From Mycolicibacterium arenosum (GTDB taxonomy: Bacteria > Actinomycetota > Actinomycetes > Mycobacteriales > Mycobacteriaceae): DNA of 64,000 nt. Shown one piece after another: positions 52,512 to 61,559 of the stretch (position 1 is its first letter; each line of letters opens with the position of its first letter). The notes under the pieces are model-generated. The model was not told the DNA's origin. It ran no database searches and saw nothing but the letters and a program-made list of their open reading frames with translations. The stretch is from NCBI RefSeq assembly GCF_024320865.1, contig NZ_JANDBD010000006.1, forward strand, positions 186,001 through 250,000, in the 5' to 3' direction. The translations under genes were made by a program, and so were the position numbers.

Positions 52512-53676
52512 GAGCCACGGCCCGTTGCAGGGCATCCGCGTCATCGACGTCACCGCCGTGGTGATGGGGCCGTACTGCACGCAGATCATGGCCGACATGG
52601 GCGCCGACGTCATCAAGGTGGAACCGCCGGAGGGCGACATCACCCGATACGTCGCCCAGGGGCCCGCGCCGGGGATGAACGGGGTGTTCGTCAACGTCAA
52701 CCGCGGAAAGCGCAGCATCGTCCTCGATCTCAGATCCCCGGAGGGGGTGTCGGCATTACGCGCACTGGTGGAGACGGCCGACGTGTTCATCCACTCGATG
52801 CGGGCGAAGGCGATCGCACGCCTCGGTTTCGACTACGAATCGGTGGCGGCCATCAACCCGCGAATCATCTACACGAACTGCTACGGGTACAGCAGGCGCG
52901 GCCCGGATGCCGACCGGCCCGCCTACGACGACACCATTCAGGCGGAATGTGGGCTGCCCGCGGTACAGAAGCAACTGACCGGCGACGCCACCTACGTCGC
53001 AACGATCATGGCGGACAAGGTAACCGGGCTCACCGCGCTGTACGCCACGATGATGGCGCTGTTCCACCGCGAGCGCACCGGCGAGGGCCAGGAGGTCGAG
53101 GTCAGCATGTTCGAGACCATGGCGTCCTTCATGCTGGTCGAACATGCCAACGGCGCCATGTTCGACCCCCCGCTGGGCCCGGCCGTGTACCCGCGGACGG
53201 TCGCACCCAACAGGCGTCCGTATGAGACCAAGGACGGTTACGTCGCCGCGCTGATCTACAACGACAAGCACTGGAAGGCCTTCATCGAAGCGGTACAGCC
53301 CGCATGGATAACGGAGCACAGCGATTCCTTTAATACGCTGGAGATGCGCGCCAAGCAGATCGACACGGTCTACGGCCTGGTGGCGCAGACGATGCGGGAA
53401 CGCACCACCGACGAGTGGCTGACCCTGTTCGCCGAACTGGAGATCCCCGCGACGCCGATCAACACGCTGGACTCCCTGTTCGACTCACCGCAACTGAACG
53501 CGTCCGGGCTGTTCGAGACACTCGACACACCGCACGGCAGGGTCCGCTTTCCCGGTGTGCCGACCTGGTTCTCGCGCACGCCGGGCCGCGTCGCCGGCTA
53601 CGCGCCCGAACTGGGCGCGGACACCGACGCGGTGCTGGGAGAGCTAGACGGTCTTCGCCAACCGGTCGGCGAGTAG
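52504..53676 (+). CDS. CaiB/BaiF family class III CoA-transferase
   Basis: A 390-residue CoA-transferase. GPLQGIRVIDVTAVVMGPYCTQIMADMGADVIKVEPPEGD is the canonical N-terminus, LDLRSPEGVSALRALVETADVFIHSMRAKAIARLG follows, and the catalytic Asp corresponds to the ADRPAYDDTIQAECGL segment; LTALYATMMALFHRERTGEGQEVEVSMFETM completes the family pattern. It moves CoA between acids, for example from a CoA-ester donor to a pathway acid, complementing the two ATP-dependent ligases on the other strand. Last gene of the operon; it overlaps the convergent htpG by 33 bp. Confidence 0.92.
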   Translation: MTESHGPLQGIRVIDVTAVVMGPYCTQIMADMGADVIKVEPPEGDITRYVAQGPAPGMNGVFVNVNRGKRSIVLDLRSPEGVSALRALVETADVFIHSMRAKAIARLGFDYESVAAINPRIIYTNCYGYSRRGPDADRPAYDDTIQAECGLPAVQKQLTGDATYVATIMADKVTGLTALYATMMALFHRERTGEGQEVEVSMFETMASFMLVEHANGAMFDPPLGPAVYPRTVAPNRRPYETKDGYVAALIYNDKHWKAFIEAVQPAWITEHSDSFNTLEMRAKQIDTVYGLVAQTMRERTTDEWLTLFAELEIPATPINTLDSLFDSPQLNASGLFETLDTPHGRVRFPGVPTWFSRTPGRVAGYAPELGADTDAVLGELDGLRQPVGE

Positions 53677-55548
53677 CGACGCGAACCGCGCCGGATCGTC
53701 GAGCGCGCCACCCTCGGCCAGAAGCGCTGCACCGTAGAGCAATTCGGCGGTGTCGGCCAGCCCGTCCTTCGACGACGCCAACGCGTCACGCAACCCGGTG
53801 ACCAGGGGATGGTCGGGGTTGAGTTCCAGGATCCGCTTCCCGACAGGCACCTCCTGCCCCGACGCGCGGTACATCCGCGCCAGTTGCGGGGTGATGCCGA
53901 ACGTGTCGGTGATGAGGCAGGCCGGCGACGACGTCAGCCGCGTCGACAGCCGGACCTCCTTGACGTGCTCGTCGAGCGTCTCCTGCAGCCAGGTGAGGAG
54001 ATCGGCGAAATCGCCCTGCTCGGACTGGTCGTCGTCGGAGGCGCCGAGATCCACCTCGCCCTTGGCGACCGACTGCAGCGCCTTGCCCTCGAACTCGGGA
54101 ACCGACTCGACCCACACCTCGTCGACGGGATCGGTCAGCAGCAGGACCTCGTAGCCCTTGGCCTTGAACGCCTCGAGATGCGGTGAGCGCTCGAGCAGTT
54201 GGCGGGATTCACCGGTCGCGTAGTAGATCTGCTCCTGATCGTCCTTCATCCGCCCGATGTAGTCCGCGAGGGTGGTCGGTGCGTCGTCGCTGAACGTCGT
54301 CGCGAACGACGACAGCCGCAAGACGGTGTCGCGATTGTCGGCGTCGGACAGCAGGCCCTCCTTGAAAACCCGGCCGAACTGCGTCCAGAAGGTCGTGTAG
54401 TCGTCCGGGCGATCGGACTGCAGGTCCTTGATCGCCGACAGCACCTTCTTGGTGAGGCTGCGACGGATCACCTTGATCTGCCGGTCCTGCTGCAGGATTT
54501 CGCGAGAGACGTTGAGCGACATGTCCTGTGCGTCGACGACACCCTTGACGAACCGCAGGTACTCCGGCATCAGCTCATCGCAGTCGCCCATGATGAAGAC
54601 GCGCTTCACGTACAGCTGCACCCCGGCGTGGCCGTCGCGATTGAACAGGTCGAAGGGGGCCTGCGACGGGATGAACAGCAGCGCCTGGTGCTCGAACGTG
54701 CCCTCGGCCTTCATCGCGATGACCTCGAGCGGCTCGTCCCAGGCGTGTGCGACGTGCTTGTAGAACTGCGCGTACTCCTCGTCGGAGACCTCGCTCTTGG
54801 GCCGCGCCCACAGCGCGGTCCGCGAGTTGATCGTCTCGGTCTCCACCGTGACGGTGGGTTCGCCGCCGTCCTCTTCCGCGGGGACGGTCTTCTCCACCTC
54901 CATCCGAATGGGCCAGGAGATGAAGTCCGAGTACTTCTTGACCAGTTGCCTGATCTTCCACGGTGCGGTGTAGTCGTGCAGTTCGTCGTCGGCGTCCTCG
55001 GGCTTCAGGTGCAGCGTGACCGAGGTGCCCTGAGGAGCGTCGTCCAGCTCGGCGATGGTGTAGGTGCCGTCGCCGCTGGACTCCCACCGCGTGGCAGTGC
55101 TTTCGCCGGCCTTGCGGGTCACCAGATCGACCCTGTCGGCCACCATGAACGTCGAGTAGAAGCCGATGCCGAACTGACCGATCAGCTCCTCGGTGTCGCC
55201 GGCCTGATTCGCCTCCCGCAGCTTCTGCCGCAACTCCGCGGTTCCGGACTTGGCGAGGGTGCCGATCAGCTCGACCACCTCGTCGCGGGTCATGCCGATG
55301 CCGTTGTCGCGGATGGTCAGCGTGCGCGCGGTCGCGTCGGTGTCGATGTCGATGTGCAGATCGGAGGTGTCGACGTCGAGGTCCTTGTTCCGGAACGCCT
55401 CGAGCCGCAGCTTGTCCAGCGCGTCGGAGGCGTTCGAGACCAGCTCCCGCAGGAACGAGTCCTTGTCGGAGTAGATGGAGTGCACCATCAGCTGCAAGAG
55501 CTGGCGGGCCTCCGCCTGGAATTCCCTCTGTTCAACCTGCTCGCTCAC
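53644..55548 (-). CDS. htpG: HSP90-family chaperone HtpG
   Basis: A 634-residue full-length bacterial Hsp90. The N-terminal ATPase domain has [42 protein letters not shown] and [17 protein letters not shown]. The middle domain has [56 protein letters not shown]. The C-terminal dimerisation domain ends [21 protein letters not shown] without a eukaryotic MEEVD. It is a cytosolic ATP-driven chaperone. Single gene on the minus strand, 24 bp downstream of the ald/pcd stop? no: it lies downstream of pcd in genome order but is transcribed away from no close partner; likely its own unit. Confidence 0.96.
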
Positions 55549-55572
55549 GCGGGCGATCTTAGTAGCATCGCC

Positions 55573-57123
55573 TCAGCCGAACTGGACGCCCTGGGCGAGT
55601 GGCAGCTCCGAGGAGTAGTTGACGGTGTTGGTGGCGCGCCGCATGTAGGCCTTCCACGAATCGGACCCGGATTCGCGGCCGCCGCCGGTCTGCTTCTCGC
55701 CGCCGAACGCGCCGCCGATCTCCGCGCCCGACGTGCCGATGTTGACGTTCGCGATGCCGCAGTCGGAGCCGTCGGCGGCCATGAAACGCTCGGCTTCGCG
55801 CACGTCGGTGGTGAAGATCGCCGACGAAAGGCCCTGTGGCACCGCGTTGTTGAGCGCGATGGCCTCGTCGAGATCGTCGTAGGTGAGCACGTAGACGATC
55901 GGCGCGAACGTCTCGTCGTGCACCACCGCGGTCTGGGCGGGCATCCGGACGACGGCGGGCCGCACGTAGTAGGCACCAGCGCCCAGTTCGCCCCCGATGG
56001 CACAGTGCTCGCCGCCGATGACCTCGCCCCCGTCGGCCTCCGCCTGCTCCAGCGCGCCGACCATGTCGCGATAGGAGCGCTCGTGGATCAGGGGGCCGAC
56101 CAGCGTGCCCTCAGCCGACGGATCGCCCACCGGCAGGCTGCGATAGGCCGTGACCACCCGCTCGACGACGGTGTCGACCACAGAGCGGTGAGCGATGACG
56201 CGGCGCAGCGTCGTGCAGCGCTGGCCCGCGGTGCCTGCGGCGGAGAACACGATGCCGCGCACCGCGAGGTCGAGATCGGCCGACGGCGTCACGATCGCGG
56301 CGTTGTTGCCGCCGAGCTCCAGCAGCGCCTTGCCGAAACGGGCGGCGACGCGGGGGCCGACCTGCCGGCCCATCCGCACCGAACCGGTGGCGCTGACCAG
56401 CGCGACACGCGGGTCGTCGACCAGCGTCTCGCCGATCTCGCGGCCACCCTGGATGAGGCGGCTGACGGTGCCGGGCGCCCCGACGTCGTGTGCGGCGCGC
56501 TCGATCAGGGCCTGGCACGCGACGGCGGTGAGCGGGGTCAACTCGGAGGGCTTCCACACGACGGTGTCGCCGCACACCAGGGCCACCGCCGTGTTCCACG
56601 CCCACACGGCGACGGGGAAGTTGAAGGCGGTGATGACGCCGACCACGCCGAGCGGGTGCCAGGTCTCCATCAGCCGGTGGCCCGGCCGCTCGGAGGCGAT
56701 GGTCTTGCCGTACAGCTGACGCGACAACCCGACGGCGAACTGGCAGATGTCGATCATCTCCTGCACCTCGCCGAGGGCCTCGGAGGTGATCTTGCCCGCC
56801 TCGACCGTGACGAGCGTCGCGAGATCGGCCTTGTGCTCGATCAACAGCTCGCCCAGCCGGGCGACCAGCGCGCCGCGCACCGGGGCCGGGGTGGTGCGCC
56901 ACGCGGTGAATGCCTCGGCGGCGGCCGCGATGGCCGCGTCGGCCTCCTCGGCGGTGTTCTCGGCGACGGTGAACAGGACGTCGCCGGTGATCGGGGTGCT
57001 CGCCTGCAGGCCGGGCTGGCCGGGCTCACCGAGCGGGACGTCGGCGCCGATGGCCTGCAGCGCGACGCGAACTCGGTCGCGGATGTCGTCGGCTGTCGGG
57101 AGAGTGGTCTGCATCGTCGTCAT
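55573..57123 (-). CDS. pcd: Aminoadipate-semialdehyde (piperideine-6-carboxylate) dehydrogenase
   Basis: A 516-residue aldehyde dehydrogenase of the ALDH7/Pcd type, like Rv3293. AFNFPVAVWAWNTAVALVCGDTVVWKPSELTPL, SATGSVRMGRQVGPRVAARFGKALLELGGNNAAIV and the catalytic Cys in GTAGQRCTTLRRVI are clear. IANVNIGTSGAEIGGAFGGEKQTGGGRESGSDSWKAYMRR is characteristic of ALDH7. It oxidises 2-aminoadipate-6-semialdehyde made by lysine 6-aminotransferase. Its ATG at 57123 overlaps the hglS stop by one base (TAATG), indicating coupling. ATG 57114 is an alternative. Gene order hglS-pcd divergent from lrp-lat matches the M. tuberculosis Rv3290c-Rv3293 block. Confidence 0.9.
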   Translation of the reverse strand: MTTMQTTLPTADDIRDRVRVALQAIGADVPLGEPGQPGLQASTPITGDVLFTVAENTAEEADAAIAAAAEAFTAWRTTPAPVRGALVARLGELLIEHKADLATLVTVEAGKITSEALGEVQEMIDICQFAVGLSRQLYGKTIASERPGHRLMETWHPLGVVGVITAFNFPVAVWAWNTAVALVCGDTVVWKPSELTPLTAVACQALIERAAHDVGAPGTVSRLIQGGREIGETLVDDPRVALVSATGSVRMGRQVGPRVAARFGKALLELGGNNAAIVTPSADLDLAVRGIVFSAAGTAGQRCTTLRRVIAHRSVVDTVVERVVTAYRSLPVGDPSAEGTLVGPLIHERSYRDMVGALEQAEADGGEVIGGEHCAIGGELGAGAYYVRPAVVRMPAQTAVVHDETFAPIVYVLTYDDLDEAIALNNAVPQGLSSAIFTTDVREAERFMAADGSDCGIANVNIGTSGAEIGGAFGGEKQTGGGRESGSDSWKAYMRRATNTVNYSSELPLAQGVQFG

Positions 57124-58340
57124 TATCGTGCTGCTTTCTCGTAGAGGTCGTAAGGATCGTGAATGTGGTGGCCGATGGCGCCCGCCATCCAGTCGAGGCT
57201 GTAGTCCGACTCGTCGTCCACGTCGGCTGCCGCCGCATCCTGGTCGAGGTTCGAGCGGAAGATGCCGGCGGCCGAGGCGGGTAGGAAGTCCTCGTACACA
57301 ACGGGTTCGGCTGGGTCGCCGCCGCGGTAGTAGGCCAGTCCACGCGTCGCCATCTCGGTATGGGTGGCGGGGAAGTACTCGCCCCACGTCGCCGCCGGAT
57401 CCGGCTGGGCCATGGCCGCGTCGTACCGGTCGCGGCCCGCGGGTGTGAGGGCAACGCCGCGCGCCTCCACTTCGCCGAACCGCACCCGCAGCGATCCGTC
57501 GGTGACCCCGCCGTCGACGTCGCGGAACCGGCGCGGCTCCGACAGCGCCCGGAACGACGTCTGCCGCAGAAGCACGTCGGGGCCGTCCCACGGTGGCGGG
57601 CCCTGGATCGCGTCGGTCATCGTGATGCCGCGATCGGACATGCGGCGATACAGCTCATCGATGTCGAGCACCCGCGGGGTGAGGTGGTTGATGTGGGTGG
57701 AGCGCACGCCCGCGATGTCGGCGGCGACCGCCGACACGGCGGTCAGCTCCTCGTACCAGGCCCGGTCGATGGGCTCACGCGACAGCGCGAACGCCGCGGT
57801 CGCCGTCGCGATGAACGCGTCGGCCTCGGCGGGCGACGCGCCGCCGTTCGCGGTGATCCGGCGGGCGTCGGCGATCAGCGCCGGGTCGAACAGCGTCCTG
57901 CCGTCGATGAAGCGGTTGACCCTGGCGCGCAGATCGGGGGAGAAGAACCGCGCGTCGGCGGTGGTGAGCATCGAGGTGAAGACCCGAAACGGGTTGCGCT
58001 CCAGATCGTGCGCGTCGACGGGCCGGAACGCCGTCGACACGACCGGAACCGGTGCGGCCGCCTCCCGCAGGTCGTAATAGCCCACCGGATACATGCCGAA
58101 CGCCGCGAACAGGTCTGCCACATCGGCGAGTTCGCGGGCACTGCCCACCCGGATCGCGCCGTGTCGCTCGGCGGTCACGCGGTCGAGCGAGCCCAGCCCG
58201 CCGGCGGCGGCGCAGTCGCGGTTCACCGCGGCGCTCACCTCGACGAGCGTCGTGTAGGCCGGCACCTCGGCGCCGTAGATGTCCGAGAGTGCGGCGGCGA
58301 ATCGAGCGCGCAACTCCCAGGTGTGAACGTGTGCACTCAT
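57123..58340 (-). CDS. hglS: 2-oxoadipate dioxygenase/decarboxylase (HglS-like, DUF1338)
   Basis: A 405-residue DUF1338 protein corresponding to Rv3292. It starts HTWELRARFAAALSDIYGAEVPAYTTLVEVSAAVN. Candidate active-site residues match the P. putida HglS pattern: H60 and R64 (ERHGAIRVGS, four apart as in HglS), H216 (STHINHLTPR) and E290 (RFGEVEARG). HglS-type enzymes convert 2-oxoadipate to D-2-hydroxyglutarate with O2, completing oxidative lysine breakdown downstream of aminoadipate. Linkage to pcd and lat supports this. ATG 58340 leaves 30 bp to the divergent lrp gene, so the promoters overlap. Confidence 0.85.
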   Translation of the reverse strand: MSAHVHTWELRARFAAALSDIYGAEVPAYTTLVEVSAAVNRDCAAAGGLGSLDRVTAERHGAIRVGSARELADVADLFAAFGMYPVGYYDLREAAAPVPVVSTAFRPVDAHDLERNPFRVFTSMLTTADARFFSPDLRARVNRFIDGRTLFDPALIADARRITANGGASPAEADAFIATATAAFALSREPIDRAWYEELTAVSAVAADIAGVRSTHINHLTPRVLDIDELYRRMSDRGITMTDAIQGPPPWDGPDVLLRQTSFRALSEPRRFRDVDGGVTDGSLRVRFGEVEARGVALTPAGRDRYDAAMAQPDPAATWGEYFPATHTEMATRGLAYYRGGDPAEPVVYEDFLPASAAGIFRSNLDQDAAAADVDDESDYSLDWMAGAIGHHIHDPYDLYEKAAR

Positions 58341-58370
58341 CGCGTCCCTCGCAACGGATAGTCTCCGGCC

Positions 58371-58829
58371 ATGACCGACTCCGACGAACTCGACGACATC
58401 GATCGCGCGCTCGCCCGCGCGTTGGTGGCCGACGGGCGCGCGACGCTCGCCGAACTCGCGAAAAGCGTCGGCCTGTCGGTGTCGGCGGTCCAGTCGCGGG
58501 TGCGCAAGCTGGAGTCACGCGGCGTGGTGACCGGATACCGCGCACGGATCAACCCCGAGGCCGTGGGACACATGCTGTCGGCGTTCGTCGCCATCACCCC
58601 TCTCGATCCGTCTCAACCCGATGATTCGCCCGCACGGCTCGAGCACATCAAGGAGATCGAGTCGTGCCACTCCGTGGCCGGGGACGAGAGCTACGTCCTG
58701 CTGGTGCGCGTGCCGTCCGCGCGAGCGCTGGAAGACCTGTTGCAACAGATCCGGACGGCGGCCAACGTCCGCACCCGAAGCACCATCATATTACAGACTT
58801 TTTACGATGGACGCGACTTCGTACCGTAG
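58371..58829 (+). CDS. lrpA: Lrp/AsnC-family transcriptional regulator
   Basis: A 152-residue Lrp-type feast/famine regulator like Rv3291c. The HTH is DIDRALARALVADGRATLAELAKSVGLSVSAVQSRVRKLESRGVVTGYRARINPEAVG. The C-terminal RAM domain has CHSVAGDESYVLLVRVPSARALEDLLQQI and binds amino acids, probably lysine. It lies between divergent hglS-pcd and co-directional lat, so it likely controls the lysine-degradation genes. The 3' end (about 58788-58810) is conspicuously AT-rich for this genome. Confidence 0.93.
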   Translation: MTDSDELDDIDRALARALVADGRATLAELAKSVGLSVSAVQSRVRKLESRGVVTGYRARINPEAVGHMLSAFVAITPLDPSQPDDSPARLEHIKEIESCHSVAGDESYVLLVRVPSARALEDLLQQIRTAANVRTRSTIILQTFYDGRDFVP

Positions 58830-58882
58830 AAAATCCTGTCCAGGTGTCGATAGACCGTAAATAATGCGTTAGGATTGCCGGC
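58830..58882 (+). promoter_or_regulatory. Promoter/Lrp-binding region of lat
   Basis: This 53-bp gap is AT-rich relative to its neighbours, with TAAATAAT near 58858-58865 as a plausible -10. Together with the AT-rich end of lrpA it is a likely Lrp target, as for LrpA at lat in M. tuberculosis. No exact operator can be assigned. Confidence 0.45.
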
Positions 58883-60232
58883 ATGACCGCAGTCCTCTCG
58901 CATCGCGCCGACCGCATCCACGACGTCGGCTCCATCGGCCCCGACGACGTGCACGCGGTCCTGCGCCGCAGCATCCTGGCCGACGGCCTCGACCTCGTCC
59001 TCGACGTCGAACGCTCGCACGGATCGACGCTGGTCGACGCCCGTACCGGCGCGACGTTCCTGGACATGTTCACGTTCTTCGCCTCGTCGGCGCTGGGCAT
59101 GAACCACCCGGCGCTGGCCGACGACGAGGAGTTCCGCGCCGAACTCGCCGCCGCAGCAGTGAACAAGCCGAGCAACTCCGACGTCTACAGCGTGCCGATG
59201 GCGCGCTTCGTCGACGCCTTCGCGCGGGTGCTCGGCGACGCGGCGCTGCCGCACCTGTTCTTCGTCGACGGCGGCGCACTGGCCGTGGAGAACGCGCTCA
59301 AGGTGGCGTTCGACTGGAAGAGCCGGCTCAACGAGTCGCGCGGCATCGATCCCGCGCTCGGCACGAAGGTGCTGCACCTGCGCGGTGCGTTCCACGGCCG
59401 CAGCGGCTACACGATGTCGCTCACCAACACCGATCCGAACAAGGTCGCGCGGTTCCCGAAGTTCGACTGGCCGCGGATCGACGCCCCGTGGGCTCGAGCC
59501 GGCCTGGACGACGACGCCATGGACGCGCTCGAAGCCGAGTCGCTCCGCCAGGCCCGCGCCGCGTTCGAGGCCAGCCCGCACGACATCGCGTGCTTCATCG
59601 CCGAGCCCATTCAGGGCGAGGGCGGCGACCGTCACTTCCGGCCGCAGTTCTTCGCCGCGATGCGCGAGCTGTGCGACGAGTTCGACGCCCTGCTGATCTT
59701 CGACGAGGTGCAGACCGGGTGCGGTATGACCGGAACCCCTTGGGCCTTCCAGCAATTGGGCACTACGCCGGACGTCCTCGCCTTCGGCAAGAAGACGCAG
59801 GTGTGCGGTGTCATGGCGGGCGGCCGCGTCGACGAGGTCGCCGACAACGTCTTCGCAGTCAGCTCCCGTATCAACTCGACCTGGGGTGGCAGCCTCACCG
59901 ACATGGTGCGCTCGCGGCGCATCCTGGAGGTCATCGAGAGCGACGGGCTCATCGCCAACGCCGCCGACACCGGGCGCTACCTGCTCGGCAAACTCCGCGA
60001 GTTGGCGATCGAGTTCCCCGAACAGGTTCTCGATCCGCGCGGCCGCGGCCTGATGTGCGCGTTCAGCATGCCGACCGCCGAGCAGCGCGACGCCCTGGTC
60101 CGCAGGCTCTGGGACCACCGGGTCATCATGCTGGCCAGCGGGCCCGACAGCGTGCGGTTCCGCCCCGCGCTGACGGTCTCAGCGGCGGAGATCGACGCGG
60201 CCGTCGACGCGGTGCGCACCGCCCTGCGGTAG
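58883..60232 (+). CDS. lat: L-lysine 6-aminotransferase
   Basis: A 449-residue class III PLP aminotransferase like Rv3290c. MFTFFASSALGMNHPALADDEEF, KPSNSDVYSVPMARFVDAF and FVDGGALAVENALKVAFDWKSR are LAT-typical. IAEPIQGEGGDRHFRPQFFAAMRELC is the PLP-binding region, IFDEVQTGCGMTGT holds the Asp, and the Schiff-base lysine is in AFGKKTQVCG. It transfers the epsilon-amino group of lysine to 2-oxoglutarate, giving aminoadipate semialdehyde (or its cyclic form). M. tuberculosis LAT is strongly raised in starvation/persistence. It ends 4 bp before the convergent msrB. Confidence 0.94.
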   Translation: MTAVLSHRADRIHDVGSIGPDDVHAVLRRSILADGLDLVLDVERSHGSTLVDARTGATFLDMFTFFASSALGMNHPALADDEEFRAELAAAAVNKPSNSDVYSVPMARFVDAFARVLGDAALPHLFFVDGGALAVENALKVAFDWKSRLNESRGIDPALGTKVLHLRGAFHGRSGYTMSLTNTDPNKVARFPKFDWPRIDAPWARAGLDDDAMDALEAESLRQARAAFEASPHDIACFIAEPIQGEGGDRHFRPQFFAAMRELCDEFDALLIFDEVQTGCGMTGTPWAFQQLGTTPDVLAFGKKTQVCGVMAGGRVDEVADNVFAVSSRINSTWGGSLTDMVRSRRILEVIESDGLIANAADTGRYLLGKLRELAIEFPEQVLDPRGRGLMCAFSMPTAEQRDALVRRLWDHRVIMLASGPDSVRFRPALTVSAAEIDAAVDAVRTALR

Positions 60233-60236
60233 CCGG

Positions 60237-60746
60237 CTAGGCCGCGCGGAAGCTCAGCGCGTCGCCGTTCATGCAGTAGCGCAGGCCCGTTGGCTCGGGC
60301 CCGTCGTCGAAGACGTGGCCGAGGTGCCCACCGCAGCGTCGGCAGAGCACCTCGGTGCGCGTCATGCCGAGCGTGCTGTCGGACCGCTCGATCACCGAGT
60401 TGTCCAATGCCGCAAAGAAACTCGGCCAGCCGGTGCCGCTGTCGAACTTCGTGCTGGACGAGAACAGGTCCAGCGCGCACCCGGCGCAGCTGAACACGCC
60501 GGTGCGGTGCTCGTCGTTCAGCGCACTGCTGTAGGGCGTCTCGGTGCCCGCCTGGCGGAGGATCCGGTACTGCTCCGGCGTCAACTGTTGGCGCCACTGC
60601 GCATCGGTGCGGCTCACCTCGAACGTCTCCGCGGACGGTTCCGGCGGGTCGGCGGCGGCGACATCGCGCCACTGAGTGCACCCGGCGACGCCCACCACGA
60701 GGGCGCCGAACAGCACGCTGCGCCGCGACAGCGCCCGATTGGCCAT
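60237..60746 (-). CDS. msrB: Exported lipoprotein-type methionine-R-sulfoxide reductase
   Basis: A 169-residue MsrB with an export signal. The N-terminus ALSRRSVLFGALVVGVAGC combines a twin-arginine motif, a hydrophobic stretch and a lipobox ending at C23, so a Tat-exported lipoprotein is predicted. The MsrB domain has QLTPEQYRILRQAGTE, zinc-binding C-x-x-C pairs (CAGCALDLF and CRRCGGHLG), STKFDSGTGWPSFF and the catalytic Cys in GLRYCMNGDALSF. It repairs methionine-R-sulfoxide, probably outside the membrane. ATG 60746 was chosen as the best signal start; ATG 60776 adds 10 residues. Divergent from an exported msrA. Confidence 0.9.
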   Translation of the reverse strand: MANRALSRRSVLFGALVVGVAGCTQWRDVAAADPPEPSAETFEVSRTDAQWRQQLTPEQYRILRQAGTETPYSSALNDEHRTGVFSCAGCALDLFSSSTKFDSGTGWPSFFAALDNSVIERSDSTLGMTRTEVLCRRCGGHLGHVFDDGPEPTGLRYCMNGDALSFRAA

Positions 60747-60836
60747 GCTTCGACGGTACGACCGGTTGCCGTCCATCGGCCTTACCGATCCGTGACGGTC
60801 GGGTGGAACCCGCCGATCCGGGAGGACACTTTCAGG

Positions 60837-61559
60837 GTGACCCACAGCAATCGCACACGCCTGGCCTTGGGCGCGGTCCTCGCAGCGATCGCCGTCGCGG
60901 CCCTTACCGTCGTGCAGCTGCCGGTGTTCTCGGGTGAGGCGTCCGCGCAGTCCACCGCCGTCCCCGCGCCGACGCTCGACACGCCCGCCGCCGACGCCAC
61001 CCGCACCGCGGTGTTCGCCGGCGGCTGCTTCTGGGGTGTCCAGGGCGTCTTCCAACATGTAAACGGCGTCACCGCAGCCGAATCCGGCTATGTGGGCGGG
61101 GACCGGGAGACCGCGGACTACGAGACGGTCAGCAGTGGCGGCACCGGGCACGCGGAATCCGTCCGCATCTCCTACGACCCCGGCCGGGTGACGTACGGCC
61201 AACTGCTGCAGATCTTCTTCTCTGTGGTGGCCGACCCCACGCAGCTCAACCGGCAGGGACCCGACTACGGGACCCAGTACCGGACCGAGATCTTCGCCCA
61301 GGACGACGCGCAGCAGCGCGTCGCGCAGGCGTACATCGCGCAGCTCGACGAGGCGGGCGTCTTCTCGGGCCCGATCGTCACGGTCGTGTCGCCGAAGGCC
61401 GAGTTCTACCCCGCCGAGCAGTACCACCAGGACTTCCTGAACTCGAACCCGACGCATCCCTACATCGCGATCAACGACGCGCCCAAGGTGGAGGCGCTGA
61501 AGGCGCAGTTCCCGCAGCTGTACCGGGACCAACCCGTCCTGATGCTGGCCAAGCCCTAA
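60837..61559 (+). CDS. msrA: Exported methionine-S-sulfoxide reductase
   Basis: A 240-residue MsrA with an N-terminal signal peptide or anchor (about 9-30, LALGAVLAAIAVAALTVVQL, with a possible cleavage after EASAQ). The MsrA domain has the catalytic C64 in FAGGCFWGVQGVFQ, SGYVGGDRETADYETVSSGGTGHAESVRISYDP, FFSVVADPTQLNRQGPDYGTQYRTEIF and FYPAEQYHQDFL. It repairs methionine-S-sulfoxide, complementing MsrB. GTG 60837 has GGAGG (60821-60825) upstream. The usual mycobacterial MsrA lacks such a signal, so this is a second, extracytoplasmic copy. It overlaps the convergent nuclease gene by 4 bp. Confidence 0.92.
   Translation: MTHSNRTRLALGAVLAAIAVAALTVVQLPVFSGEASAQSTAVPAPTLDTPAADATRTAVFAGGCFWGVQGVFQHVNGVTAAESGYVGGDRETADYETVSSGGTGHAESVRISYDPGRVTYGQLLQIFFSVVADPTQLNRQGPDYGTQYRTEIFAQDDAQQRVAQAYIAQLDEAGVFSGPIVTVVSPKAEFYPAEQYHQDFLNSNPTHPYIAINDAPKVEALKAQFPQLYRDQPVLMLAKP

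Noticed and set aside
54199..57144. A 981-codon plus-strand frame opposite htpG and pcd
   Set aside because: Both minus-strand genes are unmistakable and the plus frame has no recognisable domain and a biased composition.
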